Positions 43,720 through 53,090 are shown, numbered from the stretch's first letter. The stretch is 64,000 nt of DNA from Algoriphagus aestuarii (GCA_017051695.1 JAFIDK010000006.1:186001-250000); one strand, 5' to 3'. The notes: generated by a model from the sequence alone, not told the origin. Numbers and translations: made by a program.

Positions 43720-46068
43720 ATGAAAACGATTTTAAAAGCCTACCTATTCCTGACATTTTCTCTTTTCAGTTTTGCAGCAAATGCTCAAAATCTTTCCCAA
43801 ACGATTCGAGGAAAAGTTGTTGACCAAGTGACTCAAATTCCAATGCCTGGAGCCACAGTCATGGTATTGAATACTGAGCCACTCCTCGGAGAAGTCACCA
43901 ATGAACTTGGGGAATTTAAAATCCCCGCGGTACCCATTGGTACACAATCCATACGAATCAGTTTTGTCGGTTATAAGGATCTTATTCTTCCAAATATTCA
44001 GGTCAATTCTGGAAAAGAAGTCGTCCTACAGATAGCCCTGGAGGAAGATATCACACAAATCCAGGAGTTTGTAGTAACTGCTACAGACAAGGACCGAACT
44101 ATCAATGAAATGGTCGTGGTGAGCGGAAGAACATTCTCAGTGGAAGAAGCCAGGAAGTTTGCTGCGGCAGTCAATGACCCGGGTAGGATGGCAATTTCCT
44201 TTTCGGGTGTAGTCAGCACAGATGATGGGAACAATAATATTTCCATTCGTGGCAACAGCCCCAATGGATTATTATGGAGAATGGAAGGAATCGACATCCC
44301 AAATCCAAACCACTTTGTCAATCCGGGAAGTTCTGGAGGAGGTGTGTCCATTTTGAGTAGCCAACTACTAGCCAATTCGGACTTTCTCACCGGGGCTTTT
44401 GCCGCAGAATATGGAAATGCGCTTTCTGGAGTCTTTGATCTAAACCTGAGAAAAGGCAATAATGAAAACCGGGAATTTACAGTTCAGGCAGGATTTCTAG
44501 GTTTGGATCTCGCTGCCGAAGGCCCGATAGCCAAGAATTACCGTGGTTCATATTTAGTCAATTATCGGTATTCTACCCTTTCTCTGCTTTCCAAATTGGG
44601 ATTGCCACTGGGTGATTTTGTGACCAATTTTCAGGATCTTTCTTTCAATGTTTATCTACCTACTGGCTCAAAAAGTAGTATTTCACTCTTTGGGTTCGGA
44701 GGTCTCAGTGATCAAAAAAGCAATGCGGAATCTGACTCACTGATCTGGGAAAGTGAAGGTGATCGATATAGTTCCAAATTTCTTTCCAATACGGGTGCGG
44801 CAGGGATCAAGTATTCGACCACACTCAATCAGTCCAACTTTCTACAAACAACTCTTTTGGCATCTGGAAACACCATTGGAGGCCAAGGTGCACGATTGGA
44901 TAATGAGTATGTCAATCAGGATCGCTATGATGAAAAATTCAGCAATTCAAAAATCACCTTCAGTTCAGTTTTAAACTCCAAACTATCTGCCCGGTCCAGT
45001 TTGAGAAGCGGTATCTACCTGAACCAATTGTATTACGCACTTTATCAGGAAAACTATGACGATGAAATACAAAACTTGGTGAAAAACATCGATTCAGATG
45101 GCAGTACCCAAAGTATTCAGGCATTTACCCAATGGAATTTCAGAGCTTCGGAGCGACTAACTCTGAACCTAGGTCTGCATTACCTCCAGCTTTTGCTGAA
45201 TAACTCTAATTCGCTGGAGCCAAGGGCTAGTATTTCCTATGAATTGGATGAAAAACAGCGCGTGAGTTTCGGGTATGGACTTCATAGCCAAGTCCAACCA
45301 TTAGGAACTTATTTTGCAGAAAAAGAAATAGCGGGCGAAATCACCTTTCCAAACCATGATTTGGATTTGAGTAAATCCCACCATTTCGTGTTGGGATATG
45401 ACAGAACGCTAAACCCATTACTTCGGCTGAAAATCGAAACCTATTACCAGCATTTATTCCAGATTCCGATCAAGGAAGGAACTGACGAGACCTATTCCAT
45501 CATCAACCAGGAATGGTCATTTGCGACAGACCCTTTGATCAACAAAGGTTTTGGTAAGAATTATGGGGTTGAAATGACTTTGGAGCAGTTTACCCATAAC
45601 AATCTGTATTTCCTCTTATCGACCTCATTGTATAATTCCGAATACAAGACCCAGGAGAATGTCTGGCGAAACACCCGATACAATGGAAATCTGAATGTCA
45701 CTTTCACCGGAGGAAAAGAATTTCAACTTAGAAAAAACCAAACGCTAGGAATCAATCTCAGAGGAATTTATGGAGGAGGATTACGAACCACACCTATCCT
45801 TTTAGAAGAATCTATCCAGAAAGGGGAAACTGTATTGGATGAATCAAAGGCATTCGAAGACCAAAACCCAGCCTACTTCAGGACTGATTTGAGATTTAGC
45901 CTAAAAAGAAATAAAGAAAAATCCACCAGAATATGGGCCTTGGATATCCAAAACGCCACCAATCGCAAGAACATTTATGGTAGCTATTTTGAACCAATGG
46001 ACTCTGAAATCAAAACTTCTTATCAGGCACCTTTGATCCCAATTTTAAGCTATCGGGTAGAATTCTAA
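43720..46068 (+). CDS. TonB-dependent receptor-like outer-membrane protein with carboxypeptidase-like domain
   Basis: A 782-residue protein with a signal peptide (to ANAQN, about 23), a carboxypeptidase-D-like domain ('IRGKVVDQVTQIPMPGATVM'), a plug-like segment ('ISIRGNSPNGLLWRMEGIDI', 'GNALSGVFDLNLRKGNN') and a barrel with alternating strands to the end, closing with an aromatic residue (SYRVEF). It is shorter than SusC-type receptors and has no own STN domain, so it probably does not signal to FecR by itself. Substrate unknown. It is the last gene of the sigma-factor locus and has its own promoter-like motif. Confidence 0.87.
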   Translation: MKTILKAYLFLTFSLFSFAANAQNLSQTIRGKVVDQVTQIPMPGATVMVLNTEPLLGEVTNELGEFKIPAVPIGTQSIRISFVGYKDLILPNIQVNSGKEVVLQIALEEDITQIQEFVVTATDKDRTINEMVVVSGRTFSVEEARKFAAAVNDPGRMAISFSGVVSTDDGNNNISIRGNSPNGLLWRMEGIDIPNPNHFVNPGSSGGGVSILSSQLLANSDFLTGAFAAEYGNALSGVFDLNLRKGNNENREFTVQAGFLGLDLAAEGPIAKNYRGSYLVNYRYSTLSLLSKLGLPLGDFVTNFQDLSFNVYLPTGSKSSISLFGFGGLSDQKSNAESDSLIWESEGDRYSSKFLSNTGAAGIKYSTTLNQSNFLQTTLLASGNTIGGQGARLDNEYVNQDRYDEKFSNSKITFSSVLNSKLSARSSLRSGIYLNQLYYALYQENYDDEIQNLVKNIDSDGSTQSIQAFTQWNFRASERLTLNLGLHYLQLLLNNSNSLEPRASISYELDEKQRVSFGYGLHSQVQPLGTYFAEKEIAGEITFPNHDLDLSKSHHFVLGYDRTLNPLLRLKIETYYQHLFQIPIKEGTDETYSIINQEWSFATDPLINKGFGKNYGVEMTLEQFTHNNLYFLLSTSLYNSEYKTQENVWRNTRYNGNLNVTFTGGKEFQLRKNQTLGINLRGIYGGGLRTTPILLEESIQKGETVLDESKAFEDQNPAYFRTDLRFSLKRNKEKSTRIWALDIQNATNRKNIYGSYFEPMDSEIKTSYQAPLIPILSYRVEF

Positions 46069-46072
46069 TCAT

Positions 46073-46096
46073 AAGGCCCGGAGACTTTCGGGCTTT
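46073..46096. terminator. Terminator between the receptor and the acyl-CoA ligase genes
   Basis: Stem AAGGCCCG (46073-46080) and CGGGCTTT (46089-46096) with one G-U pair and an 8-nt loop, between convergent genes. No long T run follows. Confidence 0.55.
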
Positions 46097-46120
46097 CACC
46101 CTTATTGAAAGATATGAATT

Positions 46121-47662
46121 TTACTTCAGCTCTTTCTTCAAAATCTTACCAGTGGCAGACACCGGTAAGGCATCCATAAACTGAATGATTCTGGGATATT
46201 TATAGGAAGCGATATGCTCTTTGGTCCAGGATTTCAAATCCTCCTCACTGATATCAAAACCCTTATTTAAAACCACACAGGCTTTGATTTCTTCTCCGGA
46301 TTCATCGCTTGGCACTCCTATTACAGCTACCATAGACACCGCCTCATGCTTCATCATCACTTCCTCTATCTCTCTGGGATAGACATTCAATCCCTTTCTG
46401 ATAATCATTTCTTTGGTACGATCAACAATGAAAAAGAACCCGTCCTCATCTTTTACGGCGACATCGCCAGAGTATAACCAGCCGTCTTTGACCGTTTCTG
46501 CTGTTGCTTTTGGATTGTTGTAATATCCTTTCATGACATTGTGGCCCCGATAGATGAGCTCGCCCTTTTCTCCTACAGGCAGTTCTTTACCCGCTGCATC
46601 TACGATTTTCACCTCAACACCCCAAATTGGCACTCCTACAGATCCTGGCTTTTTCCCAAACTCCTTTTGGTTAAAGGTCACCACAGGCGAACCTTCTGAC
46701 ATACCATACCCTTCGTAAATTGCCACATTGAATTTTGCCTCAAAATTCTCCAACACATTTACAGGAAGTGCTGCTCCCCCTGAAACACAGGTTTTAAGAT
46801 TTTTGGAAATGCTCTCCAAATCCACACCTGCCCCATCAGCGTTAAGCAGCCCCCAATACATTGTGGGCACACCTGCAAATATGCTGACTTGGTGTTTTTC
46901 CATCAATGAAAGTACCTGATTGCCATCAAATCGGGGAAGCAAAACACTGGTCGCTCCAGCATAAAGTCCTGCATTCATCAAGACCGTCATCGCAAAAATG
47001 TGAAACAGAGGCAAAACGATCAATTGGGTATCTTCTTTTTCCAAAGAAAGAATCCTGACTGAAAGCATCGCGTTTAGAAGCAGGTTGGAATGCGTAAGTT
47101 CCGCACCTTTTGGTTTCCCTGTAGTACCGGATGTATAAATGATCAAGGCAGTATCATCAGCATCTGTCACCATGGTAGAATAAACAGGTGATCTGCTTGC
47201 CATTAGCATACCCAAAGTTTTTACTCCTTCAAAAGGTGATGGATCTGACATCTGGGGTGTGATGACAAAAAAATGCTCACAGGTATCCACCTTCTGAAAG
47301 CCTTCGAAACCTTCCTTTGCCATAGGCAGTTCTTTCGTCCCTTCAAAACAGAAATACGCTTTTGCTCCGGAGTTTTTCAGGTGATATTCGACTTCATCAT
47401 GTTTGAGCAAAACCGAAAGCGGGACTACGATCGCTCCGGCTTTTAAAATGCCGAAATAGACCATCGGAAAATAAGGAAGATTCAAGCAACTCAAGGCTAC
47501 TCGATCACCTTTATGGATTCCTAAGGTGTTTAACGCATTGGAGATTTGATTGGCGGCACCGTTTACCTGAGTAAAAGTCAGGTGCTTGTCCATAAAAATA
47601 TACGCGTCTTTATTTGGGTATTTTCGCGCGCTTTCTTCCAGCAAAACTGCAAGATTCATCAT
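46121..47662 (-). CDS. Long-chain fatty-acid--CoA ligase (AMP-binding)
   Basis: A 513-residue ANL-superfamily adenylating enzyme that activates a carboxylate as acyl-AMP and then acyl-CoA. It has the P-loop-like IIYTSGTTGKPKGAELTHSN (about 173-192), 'YEGYGMSEGSPVVTFN', 'WLYSGDVAVKDEDGFFFIVD' and the terminal lysine motif 'LPVSATGKILKKELK'. The start may be either of two adjacent ATGs. Fatty acids are the likely substrate, but aryl or short acids cannot be excluded. The PQQ dehydrogenase gene lies upstream on the same strand. Confidence 0.9.
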   Translation of the reverse strand: MMNLAVLLEESARKYPNKDAYIFMDKHLTFTQVNGAANQISNALNTLGIHKGDRVALSCLNLPYFPMVYFGILKAGAIVVPLSVLLKHDEVEYHLKNSGAKAYFCFEGTKELPMAKEGFEGFQKVDTCEHFFVITPQMSDPSPFEGVKTLGMLMASRSPVYSTMVTDADDTALIIYTSGTTGKPKGAELTHSNLLLNAMLSVRILSLEKEDTQLIVLPLFHIFAMTVLMNAGLYAGATSVLLPRFDGNQVLSLMEKHQVSIFAGVPTMYWGLLNADGAGVDLESISKNLKTCVSGGAALPVNVLENFEAKFNVAIYEGYGMSEGSPVVTFNQKEFGKKPGSVGVPIWGVEVKIVDAAGKELPVGEKGELIYRGHNVMKGYYNNPKATAETVKDGWLYSGDVAVKDEDGFFFIVDRTKEMIIRKGLNVYPREIEEVMMKHEAVSMVAVIGVPSDESGEEIKACVVLNKGFDISEEDLKSWTKEHIASYKYPRIIQFMDALPVSATGKILKKELK

Positions 47663-47711
47663 AATAGAATAGATTAAATTGGGTTTGAAAAAACAATAAG
47701 GGAAATAATCT

Positions 47712-47735
47712 AAGAAATTTATCTGGCAATTTCTT
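47712..47735. terminator. Inverted repeat between the PQQ dehydrogenase and acyl-CoA ligase genes
   Basis: Perfect 8-bp arms AAGAAATT (47712-47719) and AATTTCTT (47728-47735) around 8 nt. It could be a weak terminator for the dehydrogenase or an operator for the ligase. No U-run is present. Confidence 0.35.
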
Positions 47736-47744
47736 GATTATCAA

Positions 47745-49862
47745 TTAATAAGACAATGAAAAAGCCACATAGGAATCCCCACTTTTTGTCCCTTTTCCAC
47801 CACCACAGGCGATGACCAAAAACTGCTTCCCATCGACTTCATAGACTGCTGGCGTAGCATGCCCCGCAGCCGGCAAATTTGCCTGCCAAAGCAGTTCACC
47901 GGTCTCTTTGTCAAAGGCTCTGATTTTTTCATCCTTGGTAGCGGCAATAAAGACTAGTCCCCCGGCAGTGGCAACCGGGCCTCCATAATTTTCAGTTCCG
48001 GTAGGAGCAAAACCCTGGGCACTTAAAGAATCAATTTCTCCAAGAGTAATTTGCCATTTCTGTTTACCGGTATTCATATCGATCGCTGTCAAAAGGCCCC
48101 AAGGAGGATTACTTCCATACAGGCCATCTTTGGTCATGAGCCGTTTATACCCATTCATAAAATAGCGAGGTGCCAAAGGAGCATTTTCAGATTCCATCTC
48201 TTTTTTATCACCCTCATCGACTTTCCCATTCATTAAGTAATTGACCAATACTTTTCTGTTTTCATCGGAAATATGATCGAAAGCGGGCATCGCACCCCTT
48301 CCCTTTTTCAATAAGTTCTGGAGTGAATCAAACGTGTATTTCTGATCAATCTCTAGCAATGAAGGAATGGAAGGAGGGTTTCCTTTTCTTTCCAAGCCAT
48401 GGCAATTTCCACAATAGGTGGAGTAGATTGATTGTCCGATATTCTCAAATGCAGCGTTTGGAGTCATTTCGATCAGCCAAGGAATCTGATTGGCATTGAT
48501 GTACATGGTTTGGTTTTCGGGATCAAAGGAAGCCCCACCCCATTCTCCTCCACCGTCCATTCCGGGGAATAAGACAATCCCATGCTCTGCACTAGGAGGT
48601 CCCCAAGTTTCACCATACGTTACATTTTTCAATTGTTCACGGATATCCGATTCCCACTCAGGTCTGAGATTCAAAATATCCTGATCCTCAAATTTCATTT
48701 TCATGAAAGGCTCTGGAAGTGTAGGAATAGGTTGAGTGGGTGATGTTCGCTCACCTGGAAGCTTGCTCTGAGGCATTGGTCTTTCCTCGATTGGCCAGAT
48801 TGGCTCTCCAGTTTCTCTGTCAAAAACATAGGTCATTCCCTGTTTGGAAATCTGAGCCACTGCATCGATCCAAGTCCCATCTTTCTTGATTCGGATCAAG
48901 TTTGGGTTGGCAGGAAAATCCCTGTCCCATACGTCATGGTGTACAGCCTGAAAATGCCAGATTCTTTCACCGGTATTTGCATTCAAGGCGATCAATGAAT
49001 TGGCAAACAAATTATCCCCTTCTCTAAAACCACCCCAAAAGTCATAGGTTGCAGAACCTGTAGGAACAAAAACTATTTCCCTTTGCTGATCGACTACCAT
49101 TCCAGCCCAATTATTTGCGCCTCCAATTTTGCTGACATACTCCGGATCCCAGGATTCATATCCGAATTCCCCTTCATGAGGAATCGTATGAAAAATCCAT
49201 TCCCGCTTTCCGGTACGGACATTGTAGGCTCGAATATGACCAGGAGCGGCATCCAATCCCTCAGAAAGTCTCATCCCCAGGATTATCATATCTTTAAAAA
49301 TCACTCCGGGGGCATTGGCAACGATCAAGAAATCTTCTCTTTCGGTATCCAACTCTTTTCTCAAATCCACCTTTCCTCCATCCCCAAATTCTTCGATAGG
49401 TTCGCCTGTCAAAGCATTCACAGCCATCAACCAATTACCCGCACCAAAGAGGATTCTCTTATCTTCTCCGTCTTCCCAATAACTTACTCCACGGTTCGTA
49501 CCAGCCCATGAGTTTTCACCTCCCAGAATCTGAAACGGATCAAATCTCCATACCTCTTTTCCTGCCCCTGCCTCTACCGCAAAAACATTAAGTTTTGGAG
49601 TGGTCCCATACAATAATCCATTCACTACGATAGGTTGACATTGGATCTGGGATCGATCGGTCATATCTCCTGTCCTATATGTCCAGGCTATTTCCAGATC
49701 ACCTACATTTTCTTTGTTGATTAGGTTTAAAGAAGAATACCGAGAGCCATCTTCTGGACCTCCATAATATGACCAGTCAGTATAATCGATTTCAGAAGAA
49801 GGGCTTTCGCAGGAAACAAAGGCAATCGATAAAATTAAAAAACAAGCTTTAGAGAGTTTCAT
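47745..49862 (-). CDS. PQQ-dependent dehydrogenase with inserted cytochrome c domain
   Basis: A 705-residue lipoprotein (signal MKLSKACFLILSIAFVSCES). The propeller shows quinoprotein signatures: 'DWSYYGGPEDGSRYSSLNLI', 'HHDVWDRDFPANP' and 'WGGASFDPENQTMYINANQI'. A c-type haem motif CGNCH lies near residues 482-486, inside the propeller rather than at the end, followed by a Met-containing loop ('GRGAMPAFDHIS'). The family oxidises sugars or alcohols in the periplasm with PQQ and sends electrons through the haem to the respiratory chain. The substrate is not known. No pqq biosynthesis genes are seen in the window, so PQQ must come from elsewhere. Confidence 0.87.
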   Translation of the reverse strand: MKLSKACFLILSIAFVSCESPSSEIDYTDWSYYGGPEDGSRYSSLNLINKENVGDLEIAWTYRTGDMTDRSQIQCQPIVVNGLLYGTTPKLNVFAVEAGAGKEVWRFDPFQILGGENSWAGTNRGVSYWEDGEDKRILFGAGNWLMAVNALTGEPIEEFGDGGKVDLRKELDTEREDFLIVANAPGVIFKDMIILGMRLSEGLDAAPGHIRAYNVRTGKREWIFHTIPHEGEFGYESWDPEYVSKIGGANNWAGMVVDQQREIVFVPTGSATYDFWGGFREGDNLFANSLIALNANTGERIWHFQAVHHDVWDRDFPANPNLIRIKKDGTWIDAVAQISKQGMTYVFDRETGEPIWPIEERPMPQSKLPGERTSPTQPIPTLPEPFMKMKFEDQDILNLRPEWESDIREQLKNVTYGETWGPPSAEHGIVLFPGMDGGGEWGGASFDPENQTMYINANQIPWLIEMTPNAAFENIGQSIYSTYCGNCHGLERKGNPPSIPSLLEIDQKYTFDSLQNLLKKGRGAMPAFDHISDENRKVLVNYLMNGKVDEGDKKEMESENAPLAPRYFMNGYKRLMTKDGLYGSNPPWGLLTAIDMNTGKQKWQITLGEIDSLSAQGFAPTGTENYGGPVATAGGLVFIAATKDEKIRAFDKETGELLWQANLPAAGHATPAVYEVDGKQFLVIACGGGKGTKSGDSYVAFSLSY

Positions 49863-49953
49863 AGAAAGGGTTTATTGCACGAATGTGCCAGAATATCGCC
49901 TTTTTTTAAATCCTCCCCAAATAAAAACTGTCCGCTTTCTATCAAAAATCAAT

Positions 49954-50778
49954 TCAACCCGAAAAAGGAAAATCCAAAGGGTTTGGGTGAGAATATCGAA
50001 ATCCTGTTTTGATTAATTTTTCGGTAGCAACCAAGCGGTCTTCTCCATCCTTTTCTGGGGCATAACTCTTAGGTCTACCCATACCAAGCACTTTTGCATT
50101 CTGCTCATAGACTTCTTTCCTTTTTGGATGAATCGGTGCAGTAGCATTAAAAAGCTCGCCCCAAATTTCATTTTCTATGATCCAAGAGATTGCAAGTACT
50201 GCATCATCCTGATGAATGTAATTTACCCTAGTGTGCCCGATGACATGCTCTTTACCGGCAAAGTATTTCCCGGGAATTCTTTGCTCACCCATCAGACCGG
50301 AAAACCGAAGAATCGTCAGCTCGTAATTTTTAGAATTGGAAATCATCTTTTCAGCTTCCCAAAGTGTTTTATTCCCTACATTTTCGGAATTTAAATCGAA
50401 AGATTCCTCATATGGGCGCTCAGTTGGCATACTTGGGTAAATCCCTGTACTGGAGATAAAAACCACTTTTTTTACCTTGGAATGATTGATCATACTTTTC
50501 AGGAACTTGATCTGCTCCAGGTAAAATTCGGCAGATTGAATTCTAGATCTGGGAGGAATATTGATCACGAGATATTCACAGTCAAATAGCTTTTGAAATC
50601 CGTTGCCTTCAGGATGTGGATTCATTTCCAGTCTCACAGCATCCAGTCCAGAATTCAATAATTCTATTTTCTTTTGCTCGGAAGTAGTGCTTCCTACTAC
50701 TCTACACCCTTTGCTTGTTAAGAATTTAGCAAGTGGTTTTCCGGTCCAACCAAGACCAATTATTCCAACTTCTTTCAT
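49954..50778 (-). CDS. NAD(P)-dependent epimerase/reductase, YeeZ-like
   Basis: A 274-residue Rossmann-fold protein beginning MKEVGIIGLGWTGKPLAKFL and with 'VVFISSTGIYPSMPTERPYE', 'ELTILRFSGLMGEQRIPGKY' and 'VNYIHQDDAV'. These resemble YeeZ and related atypical SDR proteins. The usual YxxxK active site is not evident. Substrate unknown. It is a single gene on the minus strand, ending 91 bp before the PQQ dehydrogenase gene start. Confidence 0.8.
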   Translation of the reverse strand: MKEVGIIGLGWTGKPLAKFLTSKGCRVVGSTTSEQKKIELLNSGLDAVRLEMNPHPEGNGFQKLFDCEYLVINIPPRSRIQSAEFYLEQIKFLKSMINHSKVKKVVFISSTGIYPSMPTERPYEESFDLNSENVGNKTLWEAEKMISNSKNYELTILRFSGLMGEQRIPGKYFAGKEHVIGHTRVNYIHQDDAVLAISWIIENEIWGELFNATAPIHPKRKEVYEQNAKVLGMGRPKSYAPEKDGEDRLVATEKLIKTGFRYSHPNPLDFPFSG

Positions 50779-50870
50779 GGGATTTCTAACTTCTTTTGAT
50801 TTTGAGACGGAACTTAGCTTTTTCAGTGTTACCTAATATGACTGAGTCTCTCTTGGATGGTGATTTTTAC

Positions 50871-50897
50871 AAAAAAACCTCCCGAATGAGGAGGTTT
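50871..50897 (-). terminator. Intrinsic terminator after the fatty acid hydroxylase gene
   Basis: Stem AAACCTCC (50875-50882) and GGAGGTTT (50890-50897) with a 7-nt loop; read on the minus strand it is followed by a run of T (the A run at 50871-50877). Confidence 0.82.
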
Positions 50898-50903
50898 GAT
50901 TTA

Positions 50904-51527
50904 TTATTTCTTTGGCATGGTACCAAGAAGAATATCCCATAGCGGCGTGCTCACGCCAAATGCGACATCTGGATCTTTATAATGATGAATGGCATGATTT
51001 ACCCAAAGGACTTTCATGAAATTCTTTGGTGGTGCCAAAGCATGTACCAAGTAGTGGAAGCCTAAGTAACTTGCATAGCCAAACAGGAATCCTGGAAGAA
51101 AATAAAGTGCATAATCCCCCATGATCAGTGTAAATACTAAGTAAAATATAGCAGCATAAGCAGCTGAAACAAAAGGTGGCATAGCCAGTCTATACTTATC
51201 TTTTGGGTAGTCATGGTGAACACCATGCACTGTGTACTGAAGTTTATCTTTGATTGGAGTGTTGGGTTCCATATGGAAAAAATGCTTGTGCATCATATAC
51301 TCCACAAAGGTAAAAACAATGTAACCTACTACAGTGATGCTAAGTCCCATCAACAAATCTATGCTGGTAGTGGTGTAGGCATAATAAAATGAAACACCTG
51401 CAAAAACGATAAACATAGTAATAGGAACTAGAATGTTCGTCCTTGTCAACCTTTCTAAGACAGGGTTGGTAAACATCCGTGCAGTATTAAAATTGTCAGG
51501 TTTATCTAGTCTTCCAATCTTTTTCAT
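50904..51527 (-). CDS. Fatty acid hydroxylase, FA2H/sterol-desaturase superfamily
   Basis: A 207-residue membrane protein with the di-iron histidine motifs HKHFFH (about 100-105), HGVHHDYPKDKYRLAMPP (about 122-139), HYLVH and NHAIHHYK. The second motif followed by RLxxPP is the pattern of fatty acid 2-hydroxylases (FA2H/Scs7), which hydroxylate the acyl chain of sphingolipids. The eukaryotic cytochrome b5 domain is missing, as in bacterial members. Many Bacteroidota make sphingolipids, so hydroxylation of their acyl chains is a reasonable inference, but a carotenoid or other substrate cannot be excluded. Confidence 0.85.
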   Translation of the reverse strand: MKKIGRLDKPDNFNTARMFTNPVLERLTRTNILVPITMFIVFAGVSFYYAYTTTSIDLLMGLSITVVGYIVFTFVEYMMHKHFFHMEPNTPIKDKLQYTVHGVHHDYPKDKYRLAMPPFVSAAYAAIFYLVFTLIMGDYALYFLPGFLFGYASYLGFHYLVHALAPPKNFMKVLWVNHAIHHYKDPDVAFGVSTPLWDILLGTMPKK

Positions 51528-51540
51528 ACGAAGATTTTAT

Positions 51541-51548
51541 CAAATTTA
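51541..51548 (-). promoter_or_regulatory. Candidate -7 element of the fatty acid hydroxylase gene
   Basis: Reads TAAATTTG on the minus strand, 14 bp before the start codon. A second match, TAACTTTG, lies at 51582-51589. Neither has a good -33 partner, so the choice is open. Confidence 0.3.
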
Positions 51549-51641
51549 CTTATTCCTAAAGGTCTTCCCTTATCTGAGTTACAAAGTTAAGCTATTTGAG
51601 TTATTAGAGGGTTTAATGTGTTATTATAATATAAGAAATTA

Positions 51642-52778
51642 TTAAATAGTTGCTAATGTGGACTCAATTGTCTTTTTATAATAATCTACATATAAGGGTA
51701 AAATCGATGAAATATCGAACTCCAGAGCCCTTGCCAAGGCATTCTTCTTGAATGTTGCCAAATGCTTGTCATCTAAAATATACAAGGCTTTGTCTTTCAT
51801 TGCCTTCACATCTCCTACCTCGCAGACAAACCCAGTCACTCCATCAATGTTCAATTCCGGTATTCCGCCTGCATTTGAAGTTAATATCGGCACCTCACAT
51901 GCCATGGCTTCCAAAGCCGCCAAACCGAAACTTTCTTTTTCTGAAGGCATCACAAATAGATCTGCTACAGACAAGACTTCTTCTACTGCCTCCAGTTTAC
52001 CCAGGAACCTAACGTCATCACATGTCCCCAATTCCCTGCATAGTCGCTCCATTTTGTCCCGCTCAGGACCATCTCCTACCAATAGTAGTTTTGCAGGAAT
52101 CTGTTTTCTGACTTCATAAAAAACACGGATTACATCCTCCACACGCTTCACTTTTCTGAAGTTAGAGGTATGGACCAGTAACTTTTCCCCATTAGGACAA
52201 ATTGCCAGTTTGAAATGTTCTTTCTTTTGTCTTTTGAATCGTTCCAGATCTATAAAATTGGGAATAACTTCTATTTCCCTTCTGATGTCAAAATGTGAGA
52301 AGGTCTCTTTTTTTAAATCTTCCGAAACCGCGGTCACTCCATCAGATTGATTGATGCTAAATGTCACCACTGGCTCATAGCTAGGATCTTTTCCTACCAA
52401 TGTAATATCGGTACCATGCAAGGTTGTAACCACCGGAATCCTGATGCCTTGTTCTTTCAGGATCTGTTTTGCCATGTAGGCAGCAGAGGCATGTGGAATG
52501 GCATAATGAACGTGTAATAAATCCAATTCCTCATATTTTACCACAGAAACCATTTTACTGGCCAATGCCAGTTCGTATGGAGCATGTTCAAATAATGGGT
52601 AGCTTTTGATATCTACTTCATGATAGAATAAATTCTCACTAAAAAAATCCAAACGGGTAGGTTGTCTATAGGTGATGAAATGAATTTCATGACCTAATTT
52701 AGCCAAGCCCTTTCCAAGTTCTGTAGCTACTACTCCACTACCCCCAAAGGTTGGGTAGCAAACAATGCCTATTTTCAT
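51642..52778 (-). CDS. bshA: N-acetyl-alpha-D-glucosaminyl L-malate synthase BshA
   Basis: BshA joins GlcNAc from UDP-GlcNAc to L-malate, the first step of bacillithiol synthesis in the cytoplasm. The 378-residue GT-B protein begins MKIGIVCYPTFGGSGVVATE, the BshA-typical start, and has 'VHYAIPHASAAYMAKQIL', 'TTLHGTDITLVGKDPSYEPV', 'VIPNFIDLERF' and the C-terminal 'PSEKESFGLAALEAMACEVP'. It agrees well in length with Bacillus BshA. A YpdA-like reductase gene at 18460 fits the same thiol system. A strong dyad lies 109 bp upstream. Confidence 0.93.
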   Translation of the reverse strand: MKIGIVCYPTFGGSGVVATELGKGLAKLGHEIHFITYRQPTRLDFFSENLFYHEVDIKSYPLFEHAPYELALASKMVSVVKYEELDLLHVHYAIPHASAAYMAKQILKEQGIRIPVVTTLHGTDITLVGKDPSYEPVVTFSINQSDGVTAVSEDLKKETFSHFDIRREIEVIPNFIDLERFKRQKKEHFKLAICPNGEKLLVHTSNFRKVKRVEDVIRVFYEVRKQIPAKLLLVGDGPERDKMERLCRELGTCDDVRFLGKLEAVEEVLSVADLFVMPSEKESFGLAALEAMACEVPILTSNAGGIPELNIDGVTGFVCEVGDVKAMKDKALYILDDKHLATFKKNALARALEFDISSILPLYVDYYKKTIESTLATI

Positions 52779-53090
52779 GTGATTATCTTTGATTTTCTAT
52801 GGCCACATGGAATCTCGCATTGTCTGAATCCATCAACATACCAGATGGTGTACGTCTTGCTTGATTTCATATTTCAGATGGTATCGGTGTTTAAACCTGA
52901 CTTTAAACACGATTTGGGTTTGATTTTGTTCAAATTAAGAATTTTTAATCCAATTAATTTTGAAAATCAACACCTATTCCCATTCAAACCTTTTGAATAA
53001 CAAAGTCTTACGAGCTGCTTTTTAGAATAAAAAAAATAACCAAAGCAATGAAAAAGGACATAAACCACTACAAATACATCAATTTCAGAG
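52779..53090. other. Intergenic region between bshA and the GH3 fusion gene
   Basis: 312 bp without a convincing gene. Besides the dyad at 52887-52910 I see only AT-rich sequence. No hairpin with a T run for the GH3 gene was found, and no clear TAnnTTTG box for bshA on the minus strand. Confidence 0.5.
52887..52910. promoter_or_regulatory. Perfect 9-bp dyad upstream of bshA
   Basis: GTGTTTAAA (52887-52895), spacer CCTGAC, TTTAAACAC (52902-52910). The flanks continue the symmetry with a one-base shift (TCG/CGA). It lies 109 bp before the bshA start. No run of T follows, so an operator is more likely than a terminator. The binding protein is unknown. Confidence 0.5.
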
